From contig NZ_AUHH01000043.1 of NCBI RefSeq assembly GCF_000423085.1, positions 1 to 39,617 of the forward strand: DNA of 39,617 nucleotides, in the 5' to 3' direction. Position numbers and translations under genes: made by a program. Shown in pieces: positions 7,825-15,012 of the stretch; the stretch's first letter is position 1, and every line of letters begins with the position of its first letter. The notes beneath the pieces were generated by a model. It did no database searches, was not told the DNA's origin, and was given only the letters and a program-made list of their open reading frames with translations. Origin of the DNA: Granulicoccus phenolivorans DSM 17626 = NBRC 107789 = JCM 15570. GTDB taxonomy: Bacteria; Actinomycetota; Actinomycetes; Propionibacteriales; Propionibacteriaceae.

Positions 7825-8736
7825 TCAGCTGGCCGAGGAGCGGCTGGGGATGCGTTGGTCGGTGTGCCCGCCGAGCATCTCCAGATCCTCCTCGGTCAGT
7901 TCCAGCTCGGCGCCGGCCGCGGAATCCCGGATCGTCTCGGGCCGGCTCGCGCCGACCAACGGAATCACATGCTCGCCCTGGGCCAGCGCCCACGCGACCG
8001 CGACCCGGGCCGGGCTGACCCCGTGCCGCTCGGCGACGGTCGCGAACGGCGGCACCTCGCTGGCCAATTGCCGGGCGGTCGCCGCCCCACCCAGCGGACT
8101 CCAACTGAGGAAAGCCACCTTGTTCTCCCGACACAACTCGAGTTCGGGAAAACTGCAGCGATACGTGGGGGAGAACTGATTCTGCACGCTCGCCAAACCA
8201 TTGGGGCCGAGCAATTCGATCGCGATCTCGATCTCGTCACTGATCACATTCGACAGCCCGACCGCCCGGATCAGGCCCTCCATCTGCAGAATCTTGAACG
8301 ACTCGATCACGTCGGCAAACACCTGCCAGCGGTCCGGGCGATGCCACTGATACACGTCGATCACATCGCGGCCCAGATTGGTCAAGGAGGCCTCCACGGC
8401 CGAACGCAGATGACGGTACGACCCGTTGCGGCTCCACCGACCGTCCATGGTGCGGACCAGCCCGCCCTTGGTCGCCACCACGACCCGGGACGCGTCGCCG
8501 GACCAGGAGCCCAGCGCCTCGGCGATCAGCCGCTCGTTGTGCCCGACGGTGTCCCAGGAGGGGGCGTACACATCGGCGGTGTCGATCAGCGTGATCCCGG
8601 CATCCAACGCCGCGTGCACGGTCGCGATCGCTTCCTCCGGCGTACGCTGCGGCCCCTCGGGCAGTGACAGGATGGACGCGCCATAACCGACGGCGGAGAC
8701 GGAGAACGGTCCCAGGGCTCGGTGCGGCATCGGCAT
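7825..8736 (-). CDS. Aldo/keto reductase
   Basis: The 303-aa protein has the whole aldo/keto reductase barrel. The catalytic tetrad can be read in order: Asp and Tyr in IDTADVY, Lys in VVATKGG and His in VYQWHRPD. The NADPH-binding C-terminal segment (IPLVGASRPETI) is present. It would reduce an aldehyde or ketone with NADPH; the substrate cannot be told from sequence. The gene is divergent from the alkyltransferase-like gene across only 32 bp, so the promoters overlap. Confidence 0.9.
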   Translation of the reverse strand: MPMPHRALGPFSVSAVGYGASILSLPEGPQRTPEEAIATVHAALDAGITLIDTADVYAPSWDTVGHNERLIAEALGSWSGDASRVVVATKGGLVRTMDGRWSRNGSYRHLRSAVEASLTNLGRDVIDVYQWHRPDRWQVFADVIESFKILQMEGLIRAVGLSNVISDEIEIAIELLGPNGLASVQNQFSPTYRCSFPELELCRENKVAFLSWSPLGGAATARQLASEVPPFATVAERHGVSPARVAVAWALAQGEHVIPLVGASRPETIRDSAAGAELELTEEDLEMLGGHTDQRIPSRSSAS

Positions 8737-8768
8737 ATCAACACGTTACCGGCAACTATGGGGGCACC

Positions 8769-9101
8769 GTGGAGAACAGCGCGGAATGGACCGTGGAACA
8801 GGTGCTGCGGGCCGTCGACCTGGTCCCGCCCGGGTGCGTGGTCAGCTACGGCGACATCGCCGATCTGATCGGCAGTACGCCGCGGCGGGTCGGCACGATC
8901 ATGGCCCGGCACGGCGCCGCGGTCGCCTGGTGGCGGGTCACCAATGCCGCCGGGGCGCTGCCGCCCGGCCTGTTGCCCCGGGCGCGCGAACACTGGGCCG
9001 CCGAGGGACTGACCACCGATCCGGACGCGACCCGGGTCCGGATCGCCGCGCATCGGGCGGACCTGGTGGCCTGGGCCGCGGCGTACGACCGGGACCGCTG
9101 A
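8769..9101 (+). CDS. MGMT-family alkyltransferase-like protein (ATL), no active-site Cys
   Basis: This 110-aa protein is the DNA-binding domain of the O6-alkylguanine-DNA alkyltransferase family. VPPGCVVSYGDIADLIG and the winged-helix segment RRVGTIMARHG are clear. Where MGMT/Ogt have the alkyl-accepting PCHR, this protein reads AVAWWRVTNAAG, so the reactive Cys is replaced. That is the hallmark of alkyltransferase-like proteins, which bind O6-alkylguanine and hand it to nucleotide excision repair. The GTG start at 8769 follows a GGGGG run. An upstream in-frame extension to 8664 lies inside the divergent reductase gene and is not believed. Confidence 0.85.
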   Translation: MENSAEWTVEQVLRAVDLVPPGCVVSYGDIADLIGSTPRRVGTIMARHGAAVAWWRVTNAAGALPPGLLPRAREHWAAEGLTTDPDATRVRIAAHRADLVAWAAAYDRDR

Positions 9102-9111
9102 GCCCGTCGGC

Positions 9112-9819
9112 TCAGCCGCGCACCGCGGCCAGCCGCTGCCGGCGCAGTTCGTCGTGCTCCCAGCGCTCCAGCGGATCGAGTCCGTGACCCAACGCCTGCT
9201 CCAGCAGATGATCGGCCAGGGCCGGGTTGCGGGCCAGCACCGGACCGTGCGGATAGGTGCCCAGCACCTTGCCCTGGACCGCGCCCTCGGTGCCGTCGCC
9301 GTTGCCGATGCCGACCTCGACGGTGGCCAGCGGGGTGGCCTGCGGGCCCAGCGCGGTGTAGCCGCCGTGATTCTCGAACCCGGTCAGCCAGGCCTGCTCA
9401 CCCTCGTGGCCGTTCCAGTGGGTCAGGATCTCCCCGACCGCCCGCTCGGGCCCGCGGGTGGTGGTCACATCGAGCAGTCCCAGCCCCTCCCGCAGATCGT
9501 CGGCGTCCCCGACCCCGAAGGAGTGCCCCAGGATCTGGTACCCCGCGCACACCGCGAAGACCACCGCATCGCGGTCCACCGCCCGGTGCAGGCCGCCGTC
9601 GGCCTTGAGCAGCCGGACCGCGGAGGTCTGGGCGCCGTCCTCGCCGCCGCCGAGCAGAAAGATGTCCCCGGAGTCCGGCAGCGCATCGCCGGGTTCGACC
9701 TGGGTGAGGGTGGCATCGATGCCGCGCCACTGGGCCCGCTTGAGCAACACCTTGGCGTTGCCCTGGTCGCCGTAGATCCCCAGCAGGGACTGATAGACCA
9801 ACACGATCTCCAGGCTCAT
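9112..9819 (-). CDS. gatD: GatD, glutaminase subunit of lipid II isoglutaminyl synthase
   Basis: This 235-aa class I (cobyric-acid-synthase-type) glutamine amidotransferase starts at 9819 with GGGAGG upstream. The nucleophile Cys is in VFAVCAGYQILG and the catalytic His lies in GTYPHGPVL. The N-terminal YGDQGN segment is typical of GatD. It supplies ammonia to MurT, which amidates the alpha-carboxylate of D-Glu in the lipid II stem peptide to D-isoglutamine. The start ATG overlaps the murT stop by 4 bp (9816-9819), so the two subunits are translationally coupled. This pair is standard in Gram-positive bacteria with amidated peptidoglycan. Confidence 0.93.
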   Translation of the reverse strand: MSLEIVLVYQSLLGIYGDQGNAKVLLKRAQWRGIDATLTQVEPGDALPDSGDIFLLGGGEDGAQTSAVRLLKADGGLHRAVDRDAVVFAVCAGYQILGHSFGVGDADDLREGLGLLDVTTTRGPERAVGEILTHWNGHEGEQAWLTGFENHGGYTALGPQATPLATVEVGIGNGDGTEGAVQGKVLGTYPHGPVLARNPALADHLLEQALGHGLDPLERWEHDELRRQRLAAVRG

Positions 9820-11144
9820 GCGAGGCCTCCCATCTTGCGCAGCTTCTGGAACGGGGTGTACGTCGCCAGCACGTCGACCGGATTCGGATGGCCGGCCAGC
9901 GCCTCGGCGAGGTCCTGCTTCACGGTGAAGTCGACCTCGGCATAGCTGAGCCGGACCGCCAGGTCCAGCGCCCGGGGGCCGGCGGCGATGACGTTCTTGC
10001 CGGCCAGCTGCTCGAAGTCGACGTCCCACAACCAGGACACGTCGCGGCCGTCGGCAGCGACCGAGTCGATCGCCAGGACCACGGTGTCGGTGTTGATGAT
10101 CGGCAGCGCCTCCGCCCACCCGGCCGGGTTCTTGGCCAGCAGCAGCCGCACGGTGGTGTCACCGATCGTCGTGGTAGCGAACCGGCCCGCCGGTGCGGTC
10201 ACCTTCCGCATGCCCCGGATCGCGGTCCCCGCCGGTACGCCGAGCTCGGCCGCGGCCGCCATGGCCAGGGCGGCGTTGGAGACGTTGAAGGCACCCGGCA
10301 CCTGCAGCTTCGGCTCCCACACCGTTCCCTCGGGATCGATGATCGTGTCCCCGGAGACCGACCAGGCCGGTTCCGGTTCGGCCAGATCGCATCCGGTGCA
10401 GTGCCAACGCTGCGCGGTCTGCTCGCCGGGGGCGTCGTGGCCCCGCAGTTCGGAGCCGCAGGCCGGGCACAGGGCCGAGTCCTGCGCCCAGACCGAGCGG
10501 GTCTCGACCCAGACGACCCGCTTGGCGGTCTGGGCGGCCCACACGATCATCGGCTCCTGGGAGTTGGCGATGACCACCGGGCCGTCGGCTCCGGCCGCTT
10601 CCAGCGCGGTCCGCCAGCTGCGCGCCAGGGACTTGATCTCGTGGTGGCGGTCGAGTTGGTCGCGGCTGAAGTTCAGCAGGACCAGGACCTCGGGTTTGCC
10701 GAGCCGGATCACGTCGGCCACCACGCGTTCGTCGGTTTCCAGGACGGCGAGATCGGCGTACGGGGCGGTGCTGAGGGCCGAGGCGATGCCGTAGTGCAGG
10801 TTGGCCCCGTCGGCGTTGGTGACCAGCCGCTGGGTGTCGGCGCCGAGGCCGGCGCGGACCGCCGCGGCCAGCAGATGGGTGGTGGTGGTCTTGCCGTTGG
10901 TGCCCGAGACCGCGGCGATCCGCCGGCCCTGGAGCAGCTTCGCCAAGGCGTCCTTGTCCAGCTTGGTCATCAGCTGACCCTTGATCGATGCCCCGGAACC
11001 CCGCCCGCTGATCCGCGACGCGAAGGCCGCCAGATTCCCGGCGGCCACCGCGGCGTTCAGGTGCAGGCGCTGGCCGCGGGTGATCCGGGCGGGGGCGGCC
11101 CGGCGTGCCAGCTCAGGTGTCATCGACTCTGCCATAGCGGCCAT
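9816..11144 (-). CDS. murT: MurT, Mur ligase-like subunit of lipid II isoglutaminyl synthase
   Basis: The protein has 442 aa from ATG 11144. It has a Mur ligase central domain with the P-loop VSGTNGKTTTTHLL, then a four-Cys zinc ribbon (CPACG and CTGC, about 25 residues apart) that is specific to MurT, and a DUF1727 C-terminal domain. With GatD it forms the ATP-dependent complex that amidates lipid II. Alternative starts at 11135 and 11123 are possible; none has a strong ribosome site. The frame stays open 104 codons further upstream into the neighbouring intergenic region and gene. That extension is rejected because it lacks family similarity. The gene is divergent from the DUF4386-like gene. 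Confidence 0.92.
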   Translation of the reverse strand: MAAMAESMTPELARRAAPARITRGQRLHLNAAVAAGNLAAFASRISGRGSGASIKGQLMTKLDKDALAKLLQGRRIAAVSGTNGKTTTTHLLAAAVRAGLGADTQRLVTNADGANLHYGIASALSTAPYADLAVLETDERVVADVIRLGKPEVLVLLNFSRDQLDRHHEIKSLARSWRTALEAAGADGPVVIANSQEPMIVWAAQTAKRVVWVETRSVWAQDSALCPACGSELRGHDAPGEQTAQRWHCTGCDLAEPEPAWSVSGDTIIDPEGTVWEPKLQVPGAFNVSNAALAMAAAAELGVPAGTAIRGMRKVTAPAGRFATTTIGDTTVRLLLAKNPAGWAEALPIINTDTVVLAIDSVAADGRDVSWLWDVDFEQLAGKNVIAAGPRALDLAVRLSYAEVDFTVKQDLAEALAGHPNPVDVLATYTPFQKLRKMGGLA

Positions 11145-11271
11145 TGTTCCGCATCGGTCGCGGGAATCCCCAAGTCGACCACGCCGGGCGGGGCGATGTG
11201 AGGTTGCGCACGTGGTGGGTCCGGCCCGGCGCGGCGGTCCTAGAATTTTGTTGTACCGGGCGGTGAGGGAC

Positions 11272-11943
11272 ATGAGCACACAGTGGCGGGGAATGATCCG
11301 GCTGGCCTCGATCAGTGCCATCGTGGTGGCCTGTTTGATCCCGCTGCAGGCGGCGGTGTTCCTGCTCAGCCCACCGCCGAGCACCGTGCTGGGCTTCTTC
11401 GACCTGTTCCAGCGCAACCCCGGGTTGGGGCTGCTCGATCTCGACCTGCTGCTCACCCTGGATTACCTGGTGATGCTCCCGCTGTACTTGGCGCTGTATC
11501 TGATCATCCGGCATCGGGCGCCCTCGGCGGCGCTGCTGGCCGTGCTGCTGGGCCTGTTCAGCGTCCTGCTCTTCCTGGTGACCCGCGAGGCGACCTTCTC
11601 GATGTGGATCCTCAGCGATCAGTACCAGCACGCCGATCCGACCCAGCAGGCGGCGCTGCTGGCGAGCGGGCAGTCGTTGCTCACCTGGTACAACGGCGGC
11701 ACCTTCGGGCTCAGTTATGTGTTGGGGGCGATCAGTACGCTGCTGTTCTCCGCAGCGCTGTTGCGGCACCGGATCTTCGGCCGGGCGCCCGGCGTGGTCG
11801 GCCTGATCACGGGGGTGACGATGCTGGTCCCGGCCAACGTCGGCATGGTCGGGCTGGTGGTGGCGATGCTGTCGCTGATCCCGACGATGCTCTGGCTGAT
11901 CCTGCTCGCCCGCGCCTTCCACCGGCAGCTGGCCGAAACCTAG
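11272..11943 (+). CDS. DUF4386-like integral membrane protein
   Basis: This 223-aa protein has about six hydrophobic helices. Conserved-looking stretches between helices 3 and 4 (TQQAALLASGQSLLTWYNGG) resemble the DUF4386 family of unknown function. GTGAGGGA immediately precedes the ATG and a TAGAAT -10-like hexamer lies at 11241-11246. A longer in-frame reading back to 10981 overlaps murT on the other strand and is not supported. Its stop overlaps the stop of the convergent XRE regulator gene (CTAG, 11940-11943). No function can be assigned. Confidence 0.7.
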   Translation: MSTQWRGMIRLASISAIVVACLIPLQAAVFLLSPPPSTVLGFFDLFQRNPGLGLLDLDLLLTLDYLVMLPLYLALYLIIRHRAPSAALLAVLLGLFSVLLFLVTREATFSMWILSDQYQHADPTQQAALLASGQSLLTWYNGGTFGLSYVLGAISTLLFSAALLRHRIFGRAPGVVGLITGVTMLVPANVGMVGLVVAMLSLIPTMLWLILLARAFHRQLAET

Positions 11944-12143
11944 GCGGCGGGGGAGTCGGGGAAGAACACGTCCTCGATCCGGCACTCGAAGACCCGTGCG
12001 ATGGTGAACGCCAGCGGCAGACCGGGATCCCAGCGGCCGGATTCCAGGGCACTGACGGTCTGTCGGGACACGTCCAGGGCGCGGGCGAGATCGGCCTGGG
12101 TCCAACTGCGCTCGGCCCGCAGGACCTTCAAGCGGTTGCGCAT
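11940..12143 (-). CDS. Small XRE-family HTH regulator
   Basis: This 67-aa protein is almost entirely a Cro/cI-type helix-turn-helix (LKVLRAERSWTQADLARALD then VSRQTVSALESGRWDP), followed by the short FECRIEDVFF tail typical of YozG-like regulators. Its ATG overlaps the stop of the upstream membrane protein gene (TGATG, 12141-12145), so it is the last gene of a three-gene operon with that protein and the CPBP protease. Small regulators of this kind often repress their own membrane-protein operon. Here the inverted repeat at 13362-13388 in front of the CPBP gene is a plausible target (inference). Confidence 0.88.
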   Translation of the reverse strand: MRNRLKVLRAERSWTQADLARALDVSRQTVSALESGRWDPGLPLAFTIARVFECRIEDVFFPDSPAA

Positions 12144-12550
12144 CAACGGTACTTCCGGTTCGCCAGCAGGCTGCCGATCCCGAGCCCGATGGCCCAGACC
12201 GCGGTCACCCACACCATGCTGAGCCGCGGCGCGCCGACCAGTTCCCACATGCCATAGGTGAAGGTGACCAGCACCGTCAGCGCGATCGAGAAGGCGAGTG
12301 CTTCCAGGAGTTTGCGGACCTGGAACTCGTCGGCCTCGCGCAGGTAGCTCCACAGCGCCCAGATGCCGCCGGCGATGCCGATGATCGGCAGGGAGACGAT
12401 CACGAAGCGGACAGGGGAGTCCCGGAACTGCTCGGCGAGGGGAATTGAGACCAGGATCAGCACGGTGTAGACCAGCGCGGAGCCGCCGAAGCGTACGCCG
12501 TAGTTGCGGTTGGATCGCTGCTGGCGGGTGCGTCGCTTCGCTGCGGACAT
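12143..12550 (-). CDS. Membrane protein co-transcribed with the XRE regulator
   Basis: The 135-aa protein starts with a basic leader (MSAAKRRTRQQRSNRNYG) followed by four hydrophobic helices and a short basic tail. The start at 12550 is chosen because ACGGAGA lies just upstream; the 25 residues before it are low-complexity and probably not translated. It belongs to the loosely defined group of small four-helix membrane proteins encoded next to YozG-like regulators. Function is unknown. It lies 40 bp after the CPBP gene and overlaps the regulator start by 3 bp. Confidence 0.75.
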   Translation of the reverse strand: MSAAKRRTRQQRSNRNYGVRFGGSALVYTVLILVSIPLAEQFRDSPVRFVIVSLPIIGIAGGIWALWSYLREADEFQVRKLLEALAFSIALTVLVTFTYGMWELVGAPRLSMVWVTAVWAIGLGIGSLLANRKYR

Positions 12551-12590
12551 GTCTGTCTCCGTTCGGGTCGGGGTGAGCGTACGGGTCGGC

Positions 12591-13328
12591 TCACAGCAGG
12601 TTCGGCAGCCCGAGGAACAGCACATCGAGCAGCCAGTGGGCGATGATCAGGGGTGCGAGCCGGCGGAAGCGCCAGTACAGGGCGCCGAAGACCAGACCGC
12701 ACAGGAACATGGCGAGAAACCGGGCCACGGCCGCTTCCGGCGAGGTCAGCGACAGGGCGATGTGCTGGGCACCGAAGGCGAGGGCAACCACGATCCAGGC
12801 GATCCACCGGCCCCATCGCTCGGTCAGCGCCGGCTGCGCCCAGCCGCGGTAGAGGTACTCCTCGGCGAGCGCGATCGTCACCGGCATGATCAGCAGGGTC
12901 CACAGCCCGTACCACAGCGGTGGCTGCGCACCGGCGGGCGGAATCGGCGGAGCGCCCCCGTAGACGATCAGGTTGGCCAGGTAGCTTGTCGCGAAGAGCG
13001 TGACGGTCAGGATCACCAGGACCAGCAGGCTCCAGCCCAGGTCGCTGATCCCCCAGGCGAACAGCTCACGGAGCGTGCGTCCCTCCCGGTGGAGTACGCG
13101 GGTGACCGCGGCCAGGGTGATCAGGTCGACCGCGACGATCGCGATATTCAGCCAGATCATCGGCCGGGGCCACGGATCCAGTACGCCGGCCGCGGCGAGG
13201 GCGTACAGCACGCCCGCGGTCAGGAGCAGCAGTGCGGTCCGGCCGAACAGGAGGGTCAGGGTGAGCGGCATACCGGTCCTGGCGCCCCCGGACACGGTGG
13301 TGGGTGCTGCAGTGGCGGTCCGATCCAT
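12591..13328 (-). CDS. CPBP-family intramembrane metalloprotease
   Basis: The 245-aa membrane protein carries the three CPBP (Rce1/Abi) motifs: EEYLYRG with the paired glutamates and Arg, then GAQHIAL with the metal-ligand His, then HWLLDVL. It would be a membrane-embedded protease. In bacteria such proteins are linked to peptide or bacteriocin self-immunity, but the substrate here is unknown. The ATG at 13328 follows a TACATT -10 element by only 6 bp with no ribosome site, indicating a leaderless mRNA. It is the first gene of a CPBP, membrane protein, XRE regulator operon. Confidence 0.88.
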   Translation of the reverse strand: MDRTATAAPTTVSGGARTGMPLTLTLLFGRTALLLLTAGVLYALAAAGVLDPWPRPMIWLNIAIVAVDLITLAAVTRVLHREGRTLRELFAWGISDLGWSLLVLVILTVTLFATSYLANLIVYGGAPPIPPAGAQPPLWYGLWTLLIMPVTIALAEEYLYRGWAQPALTERWGRWIAWIVVALAFGAQHIALSLTSPEAAVARFLAMFLCGLVFGALYWRFRRLAPLIIAHWLLDVLFLGLPNLL

Positions 13329-13334
13329 ACCTCA

Positions 13335-13363
13335 AATGTAAAGAAATATAGACATCAAGTCAA
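13335..13363 (-). promoter_or_regulatory. Near-consensus promoter giving a leaderless CPBP mRNA
   Basis: On the minus strand TTGACT (13363-13358), a 17-bp spacer and TACATT (13340-13335) form a near-consensus sigma-A promoter. The A of the start codon at 13328 sits 7 bp after the -10, so it should be the first base of the transcript. Confidence 0.7.
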
Positions 13364-13388
13364 GATTGCTTGTCATATGTGCAATCTT
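13362..13388. promoter_or_regulatory. Inverted repeat overlapping the CPBP -35
   Basis: AAGATTGC, an 11-bp spacer and GCAATCTT form an 8-bp-arm inverted repeat. The inner half overlaps the -35 of the CPBP promoter. The other half lies beside a TTGACA (13391-13396) pointing toward the divergent gene. It is a likely repressor site, perhaps for the operon's own XRE regulator. Confidence 0.5.
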
Positions 13389-13436
13389 TCTTGACATCTG
13401 TGGTTGCGGGGCGCCGGCGTGTGTCAGTCTCGTGTC

Positions 13437-13949
13437 ATGTCGCAGGAGGGCGAGGCCGAGCAGCCGAGTGGTGAGCACGTTGTCCATCACGTCCGGGAAA
13501 TGTTGTACGCCTCGATCACCGGCGTGGCGACCCTGCTGGCGCTGTATGTCCACGCGGAGAACCTGACCGGACGGGCGGCCGCGGCCAGCCTGGCGACCAC
13601 GATGGGCGGGTTGTTCCTGGCCAGCCTGGTGGCCGACACGCTCGCGTACGCCCACGCTGGGTCGGGGGCACCCAAACCTTCGGTGCTGCGGCGGATCCTG
13701 AGCGTCGCCGGCCGGGCGCTGGAGGTCGCAGTCGTGCCCGGGGTGATCCTGCTCCTGGCCGATGCCGGTCTGTGGTCGGTCCGGACGGCGATCATCATTG
13801 CCGTCGTGGTGCTGTCGGTGACTCAGTTCATCCTGGTGCTGCTGGGGCTGCGGGGCGCGGGGTCGACCCCGGCGCAGAAGCTGTGGTACCTGCTGCTGCA
13901 GGCTGCGGCCATCGTGGCGGTGGTGTTGTTCAAGGTCCTGGTGAAGTAA
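13437..13949 (+). CDS. Four-helix membrane protein of unknown function
   Basis: The 170-aa protein has a polar N-terminus (MSQEGEAEQPSGEHVVHHVR) followed by four hydrophobic segments. ATG 13437 is chosen; an upstream start at 13404 would add 11 residues with no better support, and neither has a clear ribosome site. It is divergent from the CPBP operon across a 108-bp region that carries the inverted repeat at 13362-13388. Its 3' end overlaps the MarR gene on the other strand by 20 bp. No family is recognised. Confidence 0.65.
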   Translation: MSQEGEAEQPSGEHVVHHVREMLYASITGVATLLALYVHAENLTGRAAAASLATTMGGLFLASLVADTLAYAHAGSGAPKPSVLRRILSVAGRALEVAVVPGVILLLADAGLWSVRTAIIIAVVVLSVTQFILVLLGLRGAGSTPAQKLWYLLLQAAAIVAVVLFKVLVK

Positions 13950-14370
13950 GCAGGATCCGGGCCAACAGTGCGCGCAGTTCTCGGGCGCCCGCCTCGCCGA
14001 CGATCGGGTGCAGAAGTGCGTCCTCGGCTGCCCGGATCTCCTGTTTGACCCGGCCGAAGGTGTCCTGGCCGGTGGGTGTGAGGGCGACGGTGAGTTGGCG
14101 CTGGTCGCCGGCCCGGGTGCGAGTGATCAGCCCGCGGGAGTCCAGTTCGGTCAGGTGTCGCCCGAGGCGGGTGGGATCGCGACGAGTGCGTTGGGAGAGC
14201 TCGGCCTGGGATACCACCTCGCCGGACGCGAGCTCGGTGATGATCGCGTACTCCCACATTGAAAGGCCGGCCCGGCCGAGGATCGGCTCCTCCAGGGCAA
14301 TCAGGTGCGGCAGGAGCCGGGCCACCAGGGCACCCAGGTCCGGTTCGTCGGCGCTTCGATCGATCACCAT
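13930..14370 (-). CDS. MarR-family transcriptional regulator
   Basis: The 146-aa protein has the MarR winged helix: LSMWEYAIITELA, the recognition part SQAELSQRTRRDPTRLGRHL, and the wing GLITRTRAGDQRQLTVALT. The start at 14370 is chosen because AAGGGTGGGAG lies directly upstream. The earlier in-frame ATG at 14391 falls inside the operator palindrome. MarR proteins repress nearby genes and release DNA on binding small, often phenolic, ligands. The 24-bp palindrome at 14386-14409, between this gene and the divergent DinB/MDMPI-fold gene, is its probable operator, giving autoregulation and control of that neighbour. Confidence 0.9.
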   Translation of the reverse strand: MVIDRSADEPDLGALVARLLPHLIALEEPILGRAGLSMWEYAIITELASGEVVSQAELSQRTRRDPTRLGRHLTELDSRGLITRTRAGDQRQLTVALTPTGQDTFGRVKQEIRAAEDALLHPIVGEAGARELRALLARILLTSPGP

Positions 14371-14385
14371 TGACTCCCACCCTTC

Positions 14386-14409
14386 AATCATCTACCGTGG
14401 TAGATGATT
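14386..14409. promoter_or_regulatory. Perfect-arm MarR operator palindrome
   Basis: AATCATCTACC and GGTAGATGATT are 11-bp perfect arms separated by GT. The site lies 15 bp before the MarR start and 54 bp before the divergent gene. Size, symmetry and position fit a MarR dimer site. Confidence 0.75.
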
Positions 14410-14463
14410 TAATTTCGCAGCTCGCGCCCCAGGACGCCACCACACCGGAAGCGAGGACACGCG

Positions 14464-14952
14464 ATGAACGTATCCACTTTGCACACAGTGACTGAAGATC
14501 TCGCCGGACTTCTTTCCGAGGTCACCCCGGGGGACCTCGGCCTGCCGATCTTCGGCACCGGCGAAGATGTGGGCGACCTCTATCTCTCCCTCGTCCAGCA
14601 GACCCTGGCCGCGGCCGCGGCCCTGGCGGGTCCGGCGAACGCCGGCGACACGTGGCCCGAACTGCGCAGTCGGGCCGACCTTGCGGCGGTGGACGTGTCC
14701 GGGACCTGCGGCCTCGACGTGGGGTACCGCGAATCGGCCCGAGTGCTGCTGGCCGCCTTTGCCGCAGCGGAACTGCCGGACGAGATCATCACGGCTCGGT
14801 ACGAGGAGCAACTCGCCACCACGGTGCTGCGGACCTGGGACCTCGGTGAGGCGCTCGGCCTCCCGTATCAGCCTGATGCAGCGATCGCGCGGCGCGTCCT
14901 GCGCCACCTCACCGCAATCCTGGAGCCGGCGCAGGGTGCTGGCCGAAAATGA
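14464..14952 (+). CDS. DinB/MDMPI-fold protein (TIGR03086-like) without the usual His ligands
   Basis: This 162-aa protein has the order of segments seen in TIGR03086/maleylpyruvate-isomerase-N-domain proteins of actinomycetes: an early VTPGDLGLP, a helix in the metal-site region, YRESARVLLAAF, then VLRTWDLGEALGLP. Family members normally bind a divalent metal through three His residues, one in the first long helix and one in an H-x-WDL motif. Here those positions read DLYLSLVQQ and RTWDL, so the metal site looks lost. It may be a non-catalytic binding protein. GCGAGGA precedes the ATG. It is divergent from the MarR gene and probably repressed by it. Confidence 0.55.
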   Translation: MNVSTLHTVTEDLAGLLSEVTPGDLGLPIFGTGEDVGDLYLSLVQQTLAAAAALAGPANAGDTWPELRSRADLAAVDVSGTCGLDVGYRESARVLLAAFAAAELPDEIITARYEEQLATTVLRTWDLGEALGLPYQPDAAIARRVLRHLTAILEPAQGAGRK

Positions 14953-15012
14953 TGGTCACGGCCACTCGCCGGACCAGGGAGTTCGACCCGTAGCGGTAGA
15001 CTTCGCCCTTGT

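Noticed and set aside
8664-8768. N-terminal extension of the alkyltransferase-like protein
   Set aside because: Arg-rich and overlapping the divergent reductase gene; GTG 8769 with a GGGGG site begins the family domain.
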